Positions 25,825 to 34,488 of a stretch of DNA of 50,014 bases are shown piece after piece. Origin of the DNA: CAUSKK01 sp963532425 (lineage in GTDB: Bacteria; Pseudomonadota; Gammaproteobacteria; Cardiobacteriales; Cardiobacteriaceae); the NCBI GenBank assembly GCA_963532425.1, contig CAUSKK010000015.1, positions 1 to 50,014 on the forward strand, read 5' to 3'. Under the pieces are notes generated by a model. It had not been told where the DNA came from and did no database searches. It saw only the letters and a program-made list of their open reading frames with translations. The position numbers and the translations under genes are program-made. Every line of letters begins with the position of its first letter. The stretch's first letter is position 1.

Positions 25825-28014
25825 TCAGGCGGGATTAAGCACCCGTTGTACCGAGAAGACATCGGCGATGGCGGCGATGCTGTCCAAGGCCCGCTGCAGC
25901 TCCTCCCGGTGGTGCACCTCCAGCCAGAAATGGATATTGACGGGGCTGTTGTTTTTGGACAACGGCTCGGAAAACTTGGTGAAGTTGGCGATGTTAATGG
26001 CCTGGGCACCGAGGCGGGTGGTGATTTCGCCCAGCAGACCGGGCCGGTCGGCGGTGATGACCTCCACCCGGGCGATGAAGGTGCCGTGGAGCTCGGCCGC
26101 CCACTGGCAGTTCAGCCGTTGGGCCTTGGGGTCGAAGCTGGCCACTTCGCATTCACGCCGATGCACGGCACAGCCGGCGCCGGTCAGAATGCCGACGATG
26201 TCCTCCCGGGGCACCGGCGTGCAGCAGTCGGAGCAGTAGCTGCCGGCGCTGTGGGCCCGGTGGATAGAGATGATTTCGTCGGCGGCCGGCAACAGCTGTT
26301 CGTTGAGCAGGGCAGCGGCCACCGCCTTGGCCGTGCGGCGGCCCCGGCCAATCTGTTGTAGAAGCGCTTCCAGGGTTAGCCGTTCCTGGCGGGCCAGTTC
26401 CAGCAGTCGCTTTTGCTGCTCCTCCCAGCGGTGGCCGAGACTCTTCAGGGCCTGGCGCAGCAGTTCCCGGCCGAATTCCTCGGCCTTGGCCTCATCCAGA
26501 TGGCGCAGATAGCTCAGGATGGCCTGGCGGGCCGGGGGCCAGACCGCATATTCCAGCCATTCCGGCTGGGGCGTGGCCTGGGGATTGGTGATGATTTCCA
26601 CCGTAACGCCGGGCTTAAGCGGCTGGTAGAGGGGATAGGTATGGCCATTGACCCGGGCGGCGGCGCAGTGTTTGCCCACCTCCTTGTGGATACGGTAGGC
26701 AAAATCAATGGCGGTGGCGCCCTGGGGCAGTTCCAGCGGCTGGTTGGCGGGGGTGAAAAAGGTGAGGTTCTCCCGGGTATTGAGGCCGGCCTTGATGGCC
26801 TCGTAGCTTTCCAGCGGCGCCTCGTTCTGCTGGGCGGCGAGGCTCTGCAGGGCGTCCAGCCATTTGGTCAGCCACTGCTGGGCCTGCTGGGCGAAATCCT
26901 GGTCAATGGCGCAGCTGTCCTGGCGGTAGAAAATGGCCATCAGCCCCCATTCGGAGGCCTCGTGCATGGCGGCGGTTTTGATTTGCACGTTCAGCACCCG
27001 GCTGACCAGCTTCTGGGAGACGGCGTCCCGCTCCGGGCGAATGACGCTGCACTGCAGAGCCTGGTAGCCGTTTTCCTTGGGGGTGGCGATGTGGTCGGTG
27101 AATTTTATCGGCCGGTAGAGATGGTGGATGCGGCCCAGCACCCGATAGCAGTCATCTTCACTATTGACGATGACATTGAGGGTGGTGGTCTGAAGCGCTT
27201 CGCGCAGGGAACCCTTGCGGCGCATGCGCTCATAAATATTGGACAGGCAGCGGCGCCGTTTCTGCAGCTGGACGCCGGTCAGGTTAATGGCGGCACAGGC
27301 CTTTTGCAGCTCGCCGTTGAGCTGGTCGAGCAGCTCCTGGTTGGCGAAGTTTCGGTCGTAGTGCTTCTGGATAACCGCCGTCCGCCAGGGGTGTTCGTAG
27401 CGGAAGGCCAAATCGTCGAGGCGGTTGGCAAAGTAGAACATGCCGAGTTTTTTCGACAGCTCCACATAGACCCGGCGCGTCTCGTCGATGATGCGCAGCT
27501 GCTTTTCCCGTTTGAAGGCGTCCAGGGTTTGCATGTTGTGGAGGCGGTCGGCCAGCTTGACCAGCAGCACACGCGGGTCGGCAATCAGGGCCTGCAGCAT
27601 TTTGATGAAACTGCTGGCCTGGTTGCGGCGCGGGTCGCTCTCCTTAATCTTTTGAATTTTGCTGACCCCCTGGACGATGTGAACCACCTGGCTGCCGAAG
27701 CGCTTCGCCATTTCCTCGGGGCTGATACTGGTGTCCTCCAGCACGTCATGGAGCAGAGCGCTTTGCAGCAGAACGGCGTCATAGTGCAGTTCGGCGAGGA
27801 TGGCCGCCACGGCGAGGGGGTGGGTGATGTAGGGGGAACCGTCGCCCTTGCGGGTCTGGCCGTCGTGGGCGGCCGCGCCAAAAAGGGCCGCCGTCTGAAT
27901 GCTGTGCTGTTCGGCCGGACTGAGATAGTGAATTTTCGCGGCCAGCTGTTCCCAGGCCTTTTGAATAAGCGCTTCCCCCCGGTAGGCGCTGAACAGTCCT
28001 TGGCTTGGCGTCAT
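25825..28014 (-). CDS. spoT: SpoT (p)ppGpp hydrolase with degenerate synthetase domain
   Basis: RelA/SpoT homologue of 729 residues following rpoZ. The hydrolase centre is intact: RKGDGSPYITHP, HDVLED (His89-Asp90, Glu93-Asp94) and KLADRLHN. The synthetase region (about 255-365) is not: the catalytic Asp of the xDxxAxR motif is Gln275, its Arg is Asn280, the His of GYQSxH is Gln321, and the Glu before QIRT is Asn342. TGS (LPQGATAIDFAYRIHK), zinc-finger-like CSDCC and ACT domains are present. I infer a hydrolase-only enzyme, as reported for Moraxellaceae SpoT. GGAGGAG precedes the ATG. Confidence 0.95.
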   Translation of the reverse strand: MTPSQGLFSAYRGEALIQKAWEQLAAKIHYLSPAEQHSIQTAALFGAAAHDGQTRKGDGSPYITHPLAVAAILAELHYDAVLLQSALLHDVLEDTSISPEEMAKRFGSQVVHIVQGVSKIQKIKESDPRRNQASSFIKMLQALIADPRVLLVKLADRLHNMQTLDAFKREKQLRIIDETRRVYVELSKKLGMFYFANRLDDLAFRYEHPWRTAVIQKHYDRNFANQELLDQLNGELQKACAAINLTGVQLQKRRRCLSNIYERMRRKGSLREALQTTTLNVIVNSEDDCYRVLGRIHHLYRPIKFTDHIATPKENGYQALQCSVIRPERDAVSQKLVSRVLNVQIKTAAMHEASEWGLMAIFYRQDSCAIDQDFAQQAQQWLTKWLDALQSLAAQQNEAPLESYEAIKAGLNTRENLTFFTPANQPLELPQGATAIDFAYRIHKEVGKHCAAARVNGHTYPLYQPLKPGVTVEIITNPQATPQPEWLEYAVWPPARQAILSYLRHLDEAKAEEFGRELLRQALKSLGHRWEEQQKRLLELARQERLTLEALLQQIGRGRRTAKAVAAALLNEQLLPAADEIISIHRAHSAGSYCSDCCTPVPREDIVGILTGAGCAVHRRECEVASFDPKAQRLNCQWAAELHGTFIARVEVITADRPGLLGEITTRLGAQAINIANFTKFSEPLSKNNSPVNIHFWLEVHHREELQRALDSIAAIADVFSVQRVLNPA

Positions 28015-28044
28015 GGCTTCTCCTCCTCCGGCGCTGGGACGGCT

Positions 28045-28254
28045 CTAGTAGTTGCTGCGGGTGAGCAGGTTCTTGATGCTGGTCTTGCCCTCCTGAATTT
28101 CGGCCAGGGCCAGAATGGTTACCTTGCTGCCATCGTCGGTGATGAGCGGCTGGTGGCCCATGGCCAGTTGGCGGGCGCGGCGGGCGGCGGCGAGGACAAG
28201 ACGGAAACGATTGTTTTCCTCCTGCAGGCAGGCTTCGATGGAAACGGTTGACAT
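28045..28254 (-). CDS. rpoZ: RNA polymerase omega subunit
   Basis: 69-residue omega subunit, which stabilises beta-prime and contributes to the ppGpp site. Family features are EACLQEENNRFRLVLAAARRARQL and the N-terminal MSTVSIE. AAGGA lies seven bases before the ATG. It is 30 bp upstream of spoT in the same orientation, the conserved order. Confidence 0.95.
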   Translation of the reverse strand: MSTVSIEACLQEENNRFRLVLAAARRARQLAMGHQPLITDDGSKVTILALAEIQEGKTSIKNLLTRSNY

Positions 28255-28306
28255 GGGAAGGTCCTTGTAAAAATTAGAAAGGAAAAGAGATTAAGAGAAA
28301 GAGAGG

Positions 28307-28493
28307 GGAAGCGCAACCGCCATGCCCGCTATCCATTACCCTTGAACCGACAGGGGTTCAAGGCGGGCGTTTCGGCAGTCTTCGGGCGTCCTACTCAAGG
28401 CAGGCTGGCTCACCTAACTGCGTCTAACGTCCTCGGGAGTGAATTTAGGAACAAGGGACTCTGTGGAAACGCGCAGCTGGCAGAAGCGCTTCA
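28307..28493 (-). ncRNA. ssrS: 6S RNA
   Basis: Global regulator RNA that mimics an open promoter and sequesters sigma-70 RNA polymerase. On the minus strand, a block matching the 3' half of gamma-proteobacterial 6S is clear: CCTTGAACC...GGTTCAAGGG. It is preceded by segments that align in order with E. coli 6S (AGTCCCTTG, GTTAGGTGAGC, CCCGAAGA). The ends pair as GAAGCGC with GCGCTTC, giving the closing stem of a rod of about 187 nt. A good promoter sits seven bases upstream. The 5' arm of the stem lies within a full GAAGCGCTTC palindrome. Ends are estimates. Confidence 0.85.
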
Positions 28494-28499
28494 AGGGTG

Positions 28500-28528
28500 A
28501 ATATAGCGCCATCCCCGGAGGCTGTAAA
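28500..28528 (-). promoter_or_regulatory. Sigma-70 promoter of 6S RNA
   Basis: TTTACA and TATATT on the minus strand are separated by 17 bp, placing the start near 28493, exactly where the closing stem begins. Confidence 0.8.
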
Positions 28529-28678
28529 GCTCCCCAAATATTAAATTTTTCGGACGGGTTCGGGCTTTTAAATGGAGTTGGGACATTAATAATTTAATTC
28601 CCTTGGCGGGGTAATTTTAATTCCTCCCCTATTTCATTCCCTTTTGGGCGGCGGGAATAATTTCATTTAATTGATGGC
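28529..28678. other. Intergenic stretch between 6S promoter and rpsI terminator
   Basis: AT-rich, with short repeats of TTTAATTCC-like sequence. I see no gene, RNA or recognisable regulatory element here. Confidence 0.6.
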
Positions 28679-28704
28679 AAAAAAAAACCAGTCCGAAGAC
28701 TGGT
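28679..28704 (-). terminator. Intrinsic terminator of rplM-rpsI
   Basis: On the minus strand, ACCAGTC and GACTGGT form a 7-bp stem closed by a TTCG tetraloop and followed by a run of nine T. It lies about 100 bp after the rpsI stop. Confidence 0.93.
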
Positions 28705-28800
28705 CCAAAACTATAGGGTAAATTAACAATAACTATTCTAGCACCTAAGATTGGAGCAAAACGAGCTTTTGGGCCCAATATTTTGCTCCTAGTTAATCCA

Positions 28801-29190
28801 TTAACGTTTGGAGTACTGGGTGGCTCGGCGGGCCTTGTGCAGACCGACCTTTTTCCGTTCCACTTCGCGGGAATCGCGGGTGAGGAAGCCGGCTTTACGC
28901 AGAGGCAGACGCAGGTCCTCATTATAGGCACGCAAAGCCCGGGCGATGCCGTGGCGGATGGCGCCGGCCTGACCGCTGTTGCCGCCGCCGGCCACGGTGA
29001 TGTAGAAATCAAAGTTTTCGCTCATTTCCACCGTTTCCAGGGGTTGGCGCACAATCATGCGGGCCGTTTCGCGACCGAAGTACTCGTCCAGCGGTTTTTG
29101 GTTCACGATGATTTGACCGGAGCCCCGGCGCAGGAAGACGCGGGCAGTGGAGGTTTTACGGCGACCGGTGGCGTAGATTTGTTCTGACAT
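28801..29190 (-). CDS. rpsI: 30S ribosomal protein S9
   Basis: 129 residues. Starts with the S9 pattern YATGRRKTSTARVFLRRG and ends in the basic KKVGLHKARRATQYSKR tail that reaches the P-site tRNA. Twelve bases after rplM in the same operon. Confidence 0.98.
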   Translation of the reverse strand: MSEQIYATGRRKTSTARVFLRRGSGQIIVNQKPLDEYFGRETARMIVRQPLETVEMSENFDFYITVAGGGNSGQAGAIRHGIARALRAYNEDLRLPLRKAGFLTRDSREVERKKVGLHKARRATQYSKR

Positions 29191-29202
29191 ATTTTTTTAT
29201 CC

Positions 29203-29631
29203 TTAAATTTCCAACGCGATGGGCTGCTGGGCACTGTGCTGATGTTCGGCACCGGCATAGATTTTCAGTTTCTTCAACATGGCCCGACCCAGAGGACCCC
29301 GGGGCAGCATGCCCTTCACAGCCAGCTCAATGACGCGCTCGGGCCGTTTGGCGTTCAGTTCGGCGAAGGTGGCGTGTTTCAGATTGCCGATGTAGCCAGT
29401 GGAGCGGTAGTAAACCTTATCCGTCCGTTTTTTTCCGGTTACGGCAATTTTTTCTGCATTAATAACAATAATGTAGTCGCCGGTATCAATGTTGGGGGTG
29501 AATTCGGGTTTGTGTTTGCCCCGCAGACGGAAGGCAATTTCACTGGCCAGACGACCAAGCGTTTTACCGCTGGCATCGACCAAATACCAATCACGCTTAA
29601 TGGTGCTTGGGGTTGCAACAAATGTTTTCAT
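29203..29631 (-). CDS. rplM: 50S ribosomal protein L13
   Basis: 142 residues, the length of E. coli L13, an early assembly protein. Recognisable by WYLVDASGKTLGRLAS near the start and MLPRGPLGRAMLKKLKIYAG near the end. First gene of rplM-rpsI, with a good promoter upstream. Confidence 0.98.
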   Translation of the reverse strand: MKTFVATPSTIKRDWYLVDASGKTLGRLASEIAFRLRGKHKPEFTPNIDTGDYIIVINAEKIAVTGKKRTDKVYYRSTGYIGNLKHATFAELNAKRPERVIELAVKGMLPRGPLGRAMLKKLKIYAGAEHQHSAQQPIALEI

Positions 29632-29664
29632 CGGGTACTCCGAGCTTAAAAATTAAAGCGTGCA

Positions 29665-29693
29665 ATACTACTAAAGCCGCCTTTTTTTTGCAA
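29665..29693 (-). promoter_or_regulatory. Promoter of rplM-rpsI
   Basis: TTGCAA and TAGTAT on the minus strand are separated by 17 bp, about 35 bp upstream of the rplM start. Confidence 0.7.
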
Positions 29694-29806
29694 GATGAAA
29701 AGCAAATTTTTCCAGCGTTTTTCGTTGGTTAGCCCTCACTCTTTCCCCGGCAAAGCGCTTCTTTTATATGTTAGAATTTTTAGTTTTAATCTTTCGGATT
29801 ATTGTC

Positions 29807-30388
29807 ATGCTATTAATGCTAGATAATTATGATTCTTTCACCTTTAATTTGGTGCAATATTTCGGAGAATTAGGCCAAACGGTAAAAGTTTTCCGTAATG
29901 ATGAAATTACCCTTCCCCAAATAGAATCCCTTCAACCGGCCGCCATTATTATTTCCCCCGGCCCCTGTACCCCCGCCGAAGCCGGCATTTCCAACGATGT
30001 TATCCGCCATTTCTCCGGAAAAATCCCACTGCTGGGCGTTTGCCTCGGCCACCAGTGCATTGGCTATGTGAATGGGGTTCAAATCAAGCGGGCGGAACGA
30101 ATCATGCACGGGAAAACCTCAGTGGTGCATCACCACAATGTGGGAATGTTTAAAAATCTACCCAATCCGGTGTCGGTGGCCCGCTACCACTCGCTCATCG
30201 TCGAAGCGCTCCCCCCTGAATTCGAACTCACGGCCTGGACGGAAGAGGACGGCCAAAAAATTATCATGGGAATGCGCCATCGCTCCTGGGCCGTAGAAAG
30301 CGTGCAATTTCACCCGGAATCTTTTTTAACCGAACAGGGCCGGCAGATGCTGGCGAACTTTTTACAGGAATATAGGGTATCTCTATGA
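29807..30388 (+). CDS. Glutamine amidotransferase of anthranilate/aminodeoxychorismate synthase
   Basis: Class I glutaminase subunit (TrpG/PabA type), 193 residues, that feeds ammonia to the chorismate-using partner. The catalytic triad is visible: Cys in LLGVCLGHQCIGY, and His and Glu in VQFHPESFLTEQG. The start MLLMLDNYDSFTFNLVQYF is typical; either ATG (29807 or 29816) is possible, and an upstream hydrophobic extension in the frame is not expected for the family. No trp or pab gene is adjacent, so TrpG and PabA cannot be told apart. Its stop overlaps pilB (ATGA). Confidence 0.92.
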   Translation: MLLMLDNYDSFTFNLVQYFGELGQTVKVFRNDEITLPQIESLQPAAIIISPGPCTPAEAGISNDVIRHFSGKIPLLGVCLGHQCIGYVNGVQIKRAERIMHGKTSVVHHHNVGMFKNLPNPVSVARYHSLIVEALPPEFELTAWTEEDGQKIIMGMRHRSWAVESVQFHPESFLTEQGRQMLANFLQEYRVSL

Positions 30389-32079
30389 GTGATTACGATG
30401 GCGTCGTTGCCTACATGGTGCAACATAAAATCTGCACGCCGGAACAGATGCGCGATTTACAAATCAGCGTTCAGAAAAAACGGGGGAATTTCGTCCAGCA
30501 GATTCTGGCCGATGGCCTGGTGGATAGCGGCCGGCTGGCCCAGATTTTCCGCGAAGTCTTTGCCCTGCCGCTGGTGGCGCTGCGCGAACTGGACATTCGC
30601 CGGGAACTGACCTCCCAGTTTAAAGAGGCAGTGGTGCGCAAATACACCGCCCTCCCCATCTACGCCAATGGTGGCCGTCTCTTCATCGCCACCTTCGACC
30701 CGGCCAATAAGCTGATGCTGGACGAGTTCAAATACGAGGGTAAATTCACCTCGGTGGAGGCGGTCCTGGCCGAGCCGGCGGCCATCGAGTCGCTGATTGA
30801 GGACCACTACGCCGGCCAGAGCGGCAGCATGGATGCCCTCTTCGAGGACGAGAAAGAGGACGACCTCAACGCCATTCAGGAAGCGCTTAACACCATGAAC
30901 GTGGCCGAGGACGAGGCTCCGGTGGTGCGCTTCGTCCAGGGCATGCTGCTGGACGCCATTCGTACCGGCGCCTCGGACTTGCACTTTGAGCCCTATGAAA
31001 CCACCTACCGCGTCCGCTTCCGCCGCGACGGCGTGCTGCAGGAGGTGGCCGCGCCGCCGCCGAGCATTGCCAACAAAATCACCGCCCGTCTCAAGGTTAT
31101 GGCCGACTTGGACATCGCCGAAAAGCGCGTGCCCCAGGACGGTCGGATTAAGCTCAAGGTTTCCGACACCAAGTCCATCGACTTCCGGGTGAACTCCATG
31201 CCCACCCTCTGGGGGGAAAAAGTGGTGCTGCGGATTCTCGACAGCTCGGCGGCCAAGCTGAACATCGACGTGCTCGGCTTTGAACCGAAACAGAAGGAGG
31301 ATTACCTCAACGCCATCAGCAAGCCCCAGGGCCTGGTGCTGGTTACGGGGCCGACCGGTTCCGGTAAGACGGTGTCGCTCTATACCGGCCTGTCCATTCT
31401 GAACAAGCCGACGGTGAACATCTCCACAGCCGAAGACCCGGTGGAAATCAACCTGATGGGCATCAACCAGGTGAACGTCAACCCGAAAACCGGCCTCGAC
31501 TTCGCCGCCGCCCTGAAGGCCTTCCTCCGCCAGGACCCGGACATCATCATGGTGGGGGAGATTCGGGACATTACCACCGGCGAAATCGCGGTGAAGGCGG
31601 CCCAAACGGGCCACTTGGTGCTCTCGACGCTGCACACCAACGACGTGCCCCAGACCATTTCCCGGCTAGTGAACATCGGCATTCCCTCCTATAACATTGC
31701 CGCCGCCACCAACCTCATCATGGCCCAGCGTCTGGCCCGGCGCCTCTGCCCCAACTGCAAGGTGCGCGACCGGCGCCACTCCCACGAGGAATTGCTGGCC
31801 CTGGGCTTCGCCGAGGACGAATTGGACGAACTGCGCATCTACGGGCCCAAAGGTTGCGACCGCTGCAGCTACCAGGGCTATCGCGGCCGGGCCGGCATCT
31901 ACCAGGTGGTGCCCATCTCCGATGCGCTGGCCGATTTGATTCTGCACAATGCGGCGGCGGCGGACATTGAGGCCCAGTGCCAGAAGGAAGGCTACTGGAA
32001 CCTGCGCCAGTCGGCACTGAACAAAGTTAAACAGGGCATTATTTCCATTGAGGAAGTTCTGCGCGTAACCACCGATTAA
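30385..32079 (+). CDS. pilB: Type IV pilus extension ATPase PilB
   Basis: Hexameric cytoplasmic ATPase that powers pilus assembly. 564 residues. The N-terminal domain binds the inner-membrane platform. The ATPase core has Walker A GPTGSGKT near residue 321, the Asp box AEDPVE, Walker B IIMVGEIRD and the His box TGHLVLSTLHTND. A zinc-binding tetracysteine follows: CPNCK and CDRCSY. It starts within the preceding amidotransferase gene and is followed 13 bp later by pilC. Confidence 0.97.
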   Translation: MSDYDGVVAYMVQHKICTPEQMRDLQISVQKKRGNFVQQILADGLVDSGRLAQIFREVFALPLVALRELDIRRELTSQFKEAVVRKYTALPIYANGGRLFIATFDPANKLMLDEFKYEGKFTSVEAVLAEPAAIESLIEDHYAGQSGSMDALFEDEKEDDLNAIQEALNTMNVAEDEAPVVRFVQGMLLDAIRTGASDLHFEPYETTYRVRFRRDGVLQEVAAPPPSIANKITARLKVMADLDIAEKRVPQDGRIKLKVSDTKSIDFRVNSMPTLWGEKVVLRILDSSAAKLNIDVLGFEPKQKEDYLNAISKPQGLVLVTGPTGSGKTVSLYTGLSILNKPTVNISTAEDPVEINLMGINQVNVNPKTGLDFAAALKAFLRQDPDIIMVGEIRDITTGEIAVKAAQTGHLVLSTLHTNDVPQTISRLVNIGIPSYNIAAATNLIMAQRLARRLCPNCKVRDRRHSHEELLALGFAEDELDELRIYGPKGCDRCSYQGYRGRAGIYQVVPISDALADLILHNAAAADIEAQCQKEGYWNLRQSALNKVKQGIISIEEVLRVTTD

Positions 32080-32092
32080 TTGGAGTTTTTAA

Positions 32093-33316
32093 ATGGCTGA
32101 AGAAGGCAAAAAGAAACTAAAGAAATTCCTCTGGAAGGGGAAAAACAAACAGGGCAAGGAGCTCAGCGGCGAAACCGAATCCGTCAGCGATGCGGTGCTG
32201 CGCGGCTTCCTGGCCAAGCAGGGGCTCAGCAACGTCTGGGTTAAGGAAAAGCCAAAGGATTTATTCGAGTCCAAGGGCACCATCAAGAGCACCCACATTC
32301 TGTTCTTCACCCGCCAGATGGGCACCATGCTGCGCGCCGGTATGCCGGTGCTGCGGGCCCTGGATTTGGTGGGCCAGAGTGTGGAGCGCCCCAAGGCGCT
32401 GCAGGAGCTGATTTTCGGTATCCACGACCACATTCAGGGCGGTTTGAGCTTTGCCGACGCCCTGGCCAAATACCCGCTCTATTTCGATGACCTCTATGTG
32501 AGTCTGGTCAATGCCGGGGAGAACGCCGGTATGCTGGAAAGCACCATGGATAACCTGGCCCTGAACATGGAAAAGAGTGCGGCCACGGCGAAAAAAATCA
32601 AAAAGGCGCTGCAATATCCGGCCATCGTTATGCTCTTCGCCATCGTGGTTACGGTGGTGCTGCTGGTGAAGGTTATTCCGGTCTTTGCCAACTTCTTCGT
32701 TTCCAACGGCGGCCAGCTGCCGGCCATTACCCAGTTTGTGGTTGACCTCTCCAACTATATGGTGCAGGACGGCTGGAAAATCCTCGTCGGCGTCATTGTC
32801 TTTGTCTATGTCTTTATGTTTGTGCGCAAGCGCAACCGCAAATTCCGCCAGGGCATCAGCCGGGTGATGCTGAAATCGCCACTGATTGGGCCCATTCTGC
32901 GCACCGGGGCCAATGCCCGTTTTGCCCGCACCATGTCCACCATGTTTAACGCCGGGGTCTCGCTGATGAAAGCGCTGAACGCCACCGCGCCGGCCTCGGG
33001 CAACATCGTCTACGAGGAGGCCATCTATGAAATCGCCGTCGATGTTTCCAACGGCCAGCAGATGAGCTTCGCCATGAAGAACACCGGCCTCTTCCCGGTG
33101 ATTGCGGTGCAGATGACCGCCATCGGTGAGGAGTCCGGTAACCTGGGCGAAATGCTCGGCCGGGTGGCCTCCTTCTACGAGGAGGAGCTCGACTACAAAA
33201 TCGACAACCTGACGGCCATGATTGAGCCGCTGATTATGGCCTTCCTGGCCGTGGTGGTCGGTGGTCTGCTCATCGCCATGTACATGCCAATCTTCCAAAT
33301 GGGTTCCCTGTTCTAA
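32093..33316 (+). CDS. pilC: Type IV pilus inner-membrane platform protein PilC
   Basis: Polytopic platform protein of the GspF family, 407 residues, on which PilB acts. The two repeated cytoplasmic domains begin FFTRQMGTMLRAGMPVLRAL and FARTMSTMFNAGVSLMKAL. Membrane segments lie near 175-205, 225-245 and 375-400. GGAG precedes the ATG and the TAA overlaps the pilD ATG. Confidence 0.97.
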   Translation: MAEEGKKKLKKFLWKGKNKQGKELSGETESVSDAVLRGFLAKQGLSNVWVKEKPKDLFESKGTIKSTHILFFTRQMGTMLRAGMPVLRALDLVGQSVERPKALQELIFGIHDHIQGGLSFADALAKYPLYFDDLYVSLVNAGENAGMLESTMDNLALNMEKSAATAKKIKKALQYPAIVMLFAIVVTVVLLVKVIPVFANFFVSNGGQLPAITQFVVDLSNYMVQDGWKILVGVIVFVYVFMFVRKRNRKFRQGISRVMLKSPLIGPILRTGANARFARTMSTMFNAGVSLMKALNATAPASGNIVYEEAIYEIAVDVSNGQQMSFAMKNTGLFPVIAVQMTAIGEESGNLGEMLGRVASFYEEELDYKIDNLTAMIEPLIMAFLAVVVGGLLIAMYMPIFQMGSLF

Positions 33317-34488
33317 TGAGCCTTGAGCCCTCTTTTATAGTCGGCCTGGCCACGCTGCTGGGCCTGCTGGTGGGTAGCTTTCTCAACGTGGTGATTTATC
33401 GGCTGCCGCTGATGATGAACCGTGAGGAGAAGGCCGATGCCTGGCACGTGCTACAGCGCAGCGATGACCCGCTGCCGCCGGAGCTGCTGCGCTGGGGGGA
33501 AGCGCTTCCCGAAGCGGGGGAGCGCTTCGTGCCGCCGGCTGAAGCCACGAGTGAAGCCGACGCAAATCCTTTTAGCGCCAGCGGAGACCAGAACTCTTTT
33601 GAAGGAAAGCGCTTCGCCGGGGCCACGCCGGAGGAAGCGCTTCGGTCTCGCCTGCCCAATCCCTTCACCACCGACGACCCGGAAAAGAACCCCTTTGAAG
33701 GGAAGCGCTTCACCGGGGCCACGCCGGAGGAAGCGCTTCGGTCTCGCCTGCCCAATCCCTTCACCACCGACGACCCGGAAAAGAACCCCTTTGAAGGGAA
33801 GCGCTTCAACCTCATGACCCCGCCGTCGCGCTGTCCCCACTGTGGCAGCGTTATCCGCGCCTGGCAGAACATTCCGGTGCTGAGCTACCTCCTCCAGCGG
33901 GGCAAATGCGCCCACTGTCGGACGCCGATTTCACCACGCTATGCCTGCGTGGAGCTGCTGACGGCCCTGCTGAGCTTTCTGGTGGCCCGCCACTTCATCA
34001 ACGAGCCCGGCGCCCTGGCCCTGGGCCTGCTCTTCACCTGGGCCCTGGTGGCGCTGTTTTTCATCGACATGGAAACCCAGTACCTGCCCGATGTGATTAC
34101 CCTGCCGCTGCTGTGGCTGGGCCTGGCGGTGGCGGTGCTGCCGCCGCTGTGGGAGGGCCGGGAGCCCTTCATTCCGATTGGCGAGGCCGTCATTGGGGCC
34201 ATGGCCGGCTACGGCGTGCTCTGGCTGGCCTTCTGGGGCTTCAAGCTCCTGACCGGCAAGGAGGGCATGGGCTACGGCGACTTCAAACTGCTGGCGGCCC
34301 TGGGGGCCTGGCAGGGGGCCAGCGTCCTGCCGTTTATCCTCTTCGCCTCGGCGGCCATGGGCCTGGCCTTTGCTCTGGCCCGGCGCATCGGCTTCGGCCG
34401 GGAAATGGCCTTTGGGCCCTTTCTGGCTATCGCCGGCTGGAGTACCTTCCTCTATGGGCCGGAGCTGATGGCTCTGCTGGGCATGTGA
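33316..34488 (+). CDS. pilD: Prepilin peptidase PilD with repeat-expanded cytoplasmic loop
   Basis: Aspartic membrane protease and N-methylase that processes prepilins. 390 residues, about 100 more than P. aeruginosa PilD. The first membrane segment GLLVGSFLNVVIYRLP, the zinc-type CPHCG...CAHC pair, and both catalytic Asp (FFIDMETQYLPD and GMGYGDFKLL) are intact. The extra length is residues about 60-165, between the first helix and the cysteines, where P. aeruginosa has some 30 residues. It is made of 32-residue tandem units containing EGKRF and EEALRSRLPNPFTTDDPE and carries seven GAAGCGCTTC-type palindromes. The insert is in a cytoplasmic loop and is probably tolerated. The gene is in the pilB-pilC-pilD-coaE order. 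Confidence 0.95.
   Translation: MSLEPSFIVGLATLLGLLVGSFLNVVIYRLPLMMNREEKADAWHVLQRSDDPLPPELLRWGEALPEAGERFVPPAEATSEADANPFSASGDQNSFEGKRFAGATPEEALRSRLPNPFTTDDPEKNPFEGKRFTGATPEEALRSRLPNPFTTDDPEKNPFEGKRFNLMTPPSRCPHCGSVIRAWQNIPVLSYLLQRGKCAHCRTPISPRYACVELLTALLSFLVARHFINEPGALALGLLFTWALVALFFIDMETQYLPDVITLPLLWLGLAVAVLPPLWEGREPFIPIGEAVIGAMAGYGVLWLAFWGFKLLTGKEGMGYGDFKLLAALGAWQGASVLPFILFASAAMGLAFALARRIGFGREMAFGPFLAIAGWSTFLYGPELMALLGM
33603..33810 (+). repeat. 96-bp tandem repeat within pilD
   Basis: Units begin at the AAGCGCTTC cores at 33607, 33703 and 33799, exactly 96 bp apart: two full units plus the start of a third. The second unit is nearly identical to the first. Each unit contains two palindromes 28 bp apart. 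Since 96 is a multiple of three, copy-number change keeps the frame. Confidence 0.95.

Noticed and set aside
26413..28251. Long open frame opposite spoT and rpoZ
   Set aside because: Shadow of two clear genes on the other strand.
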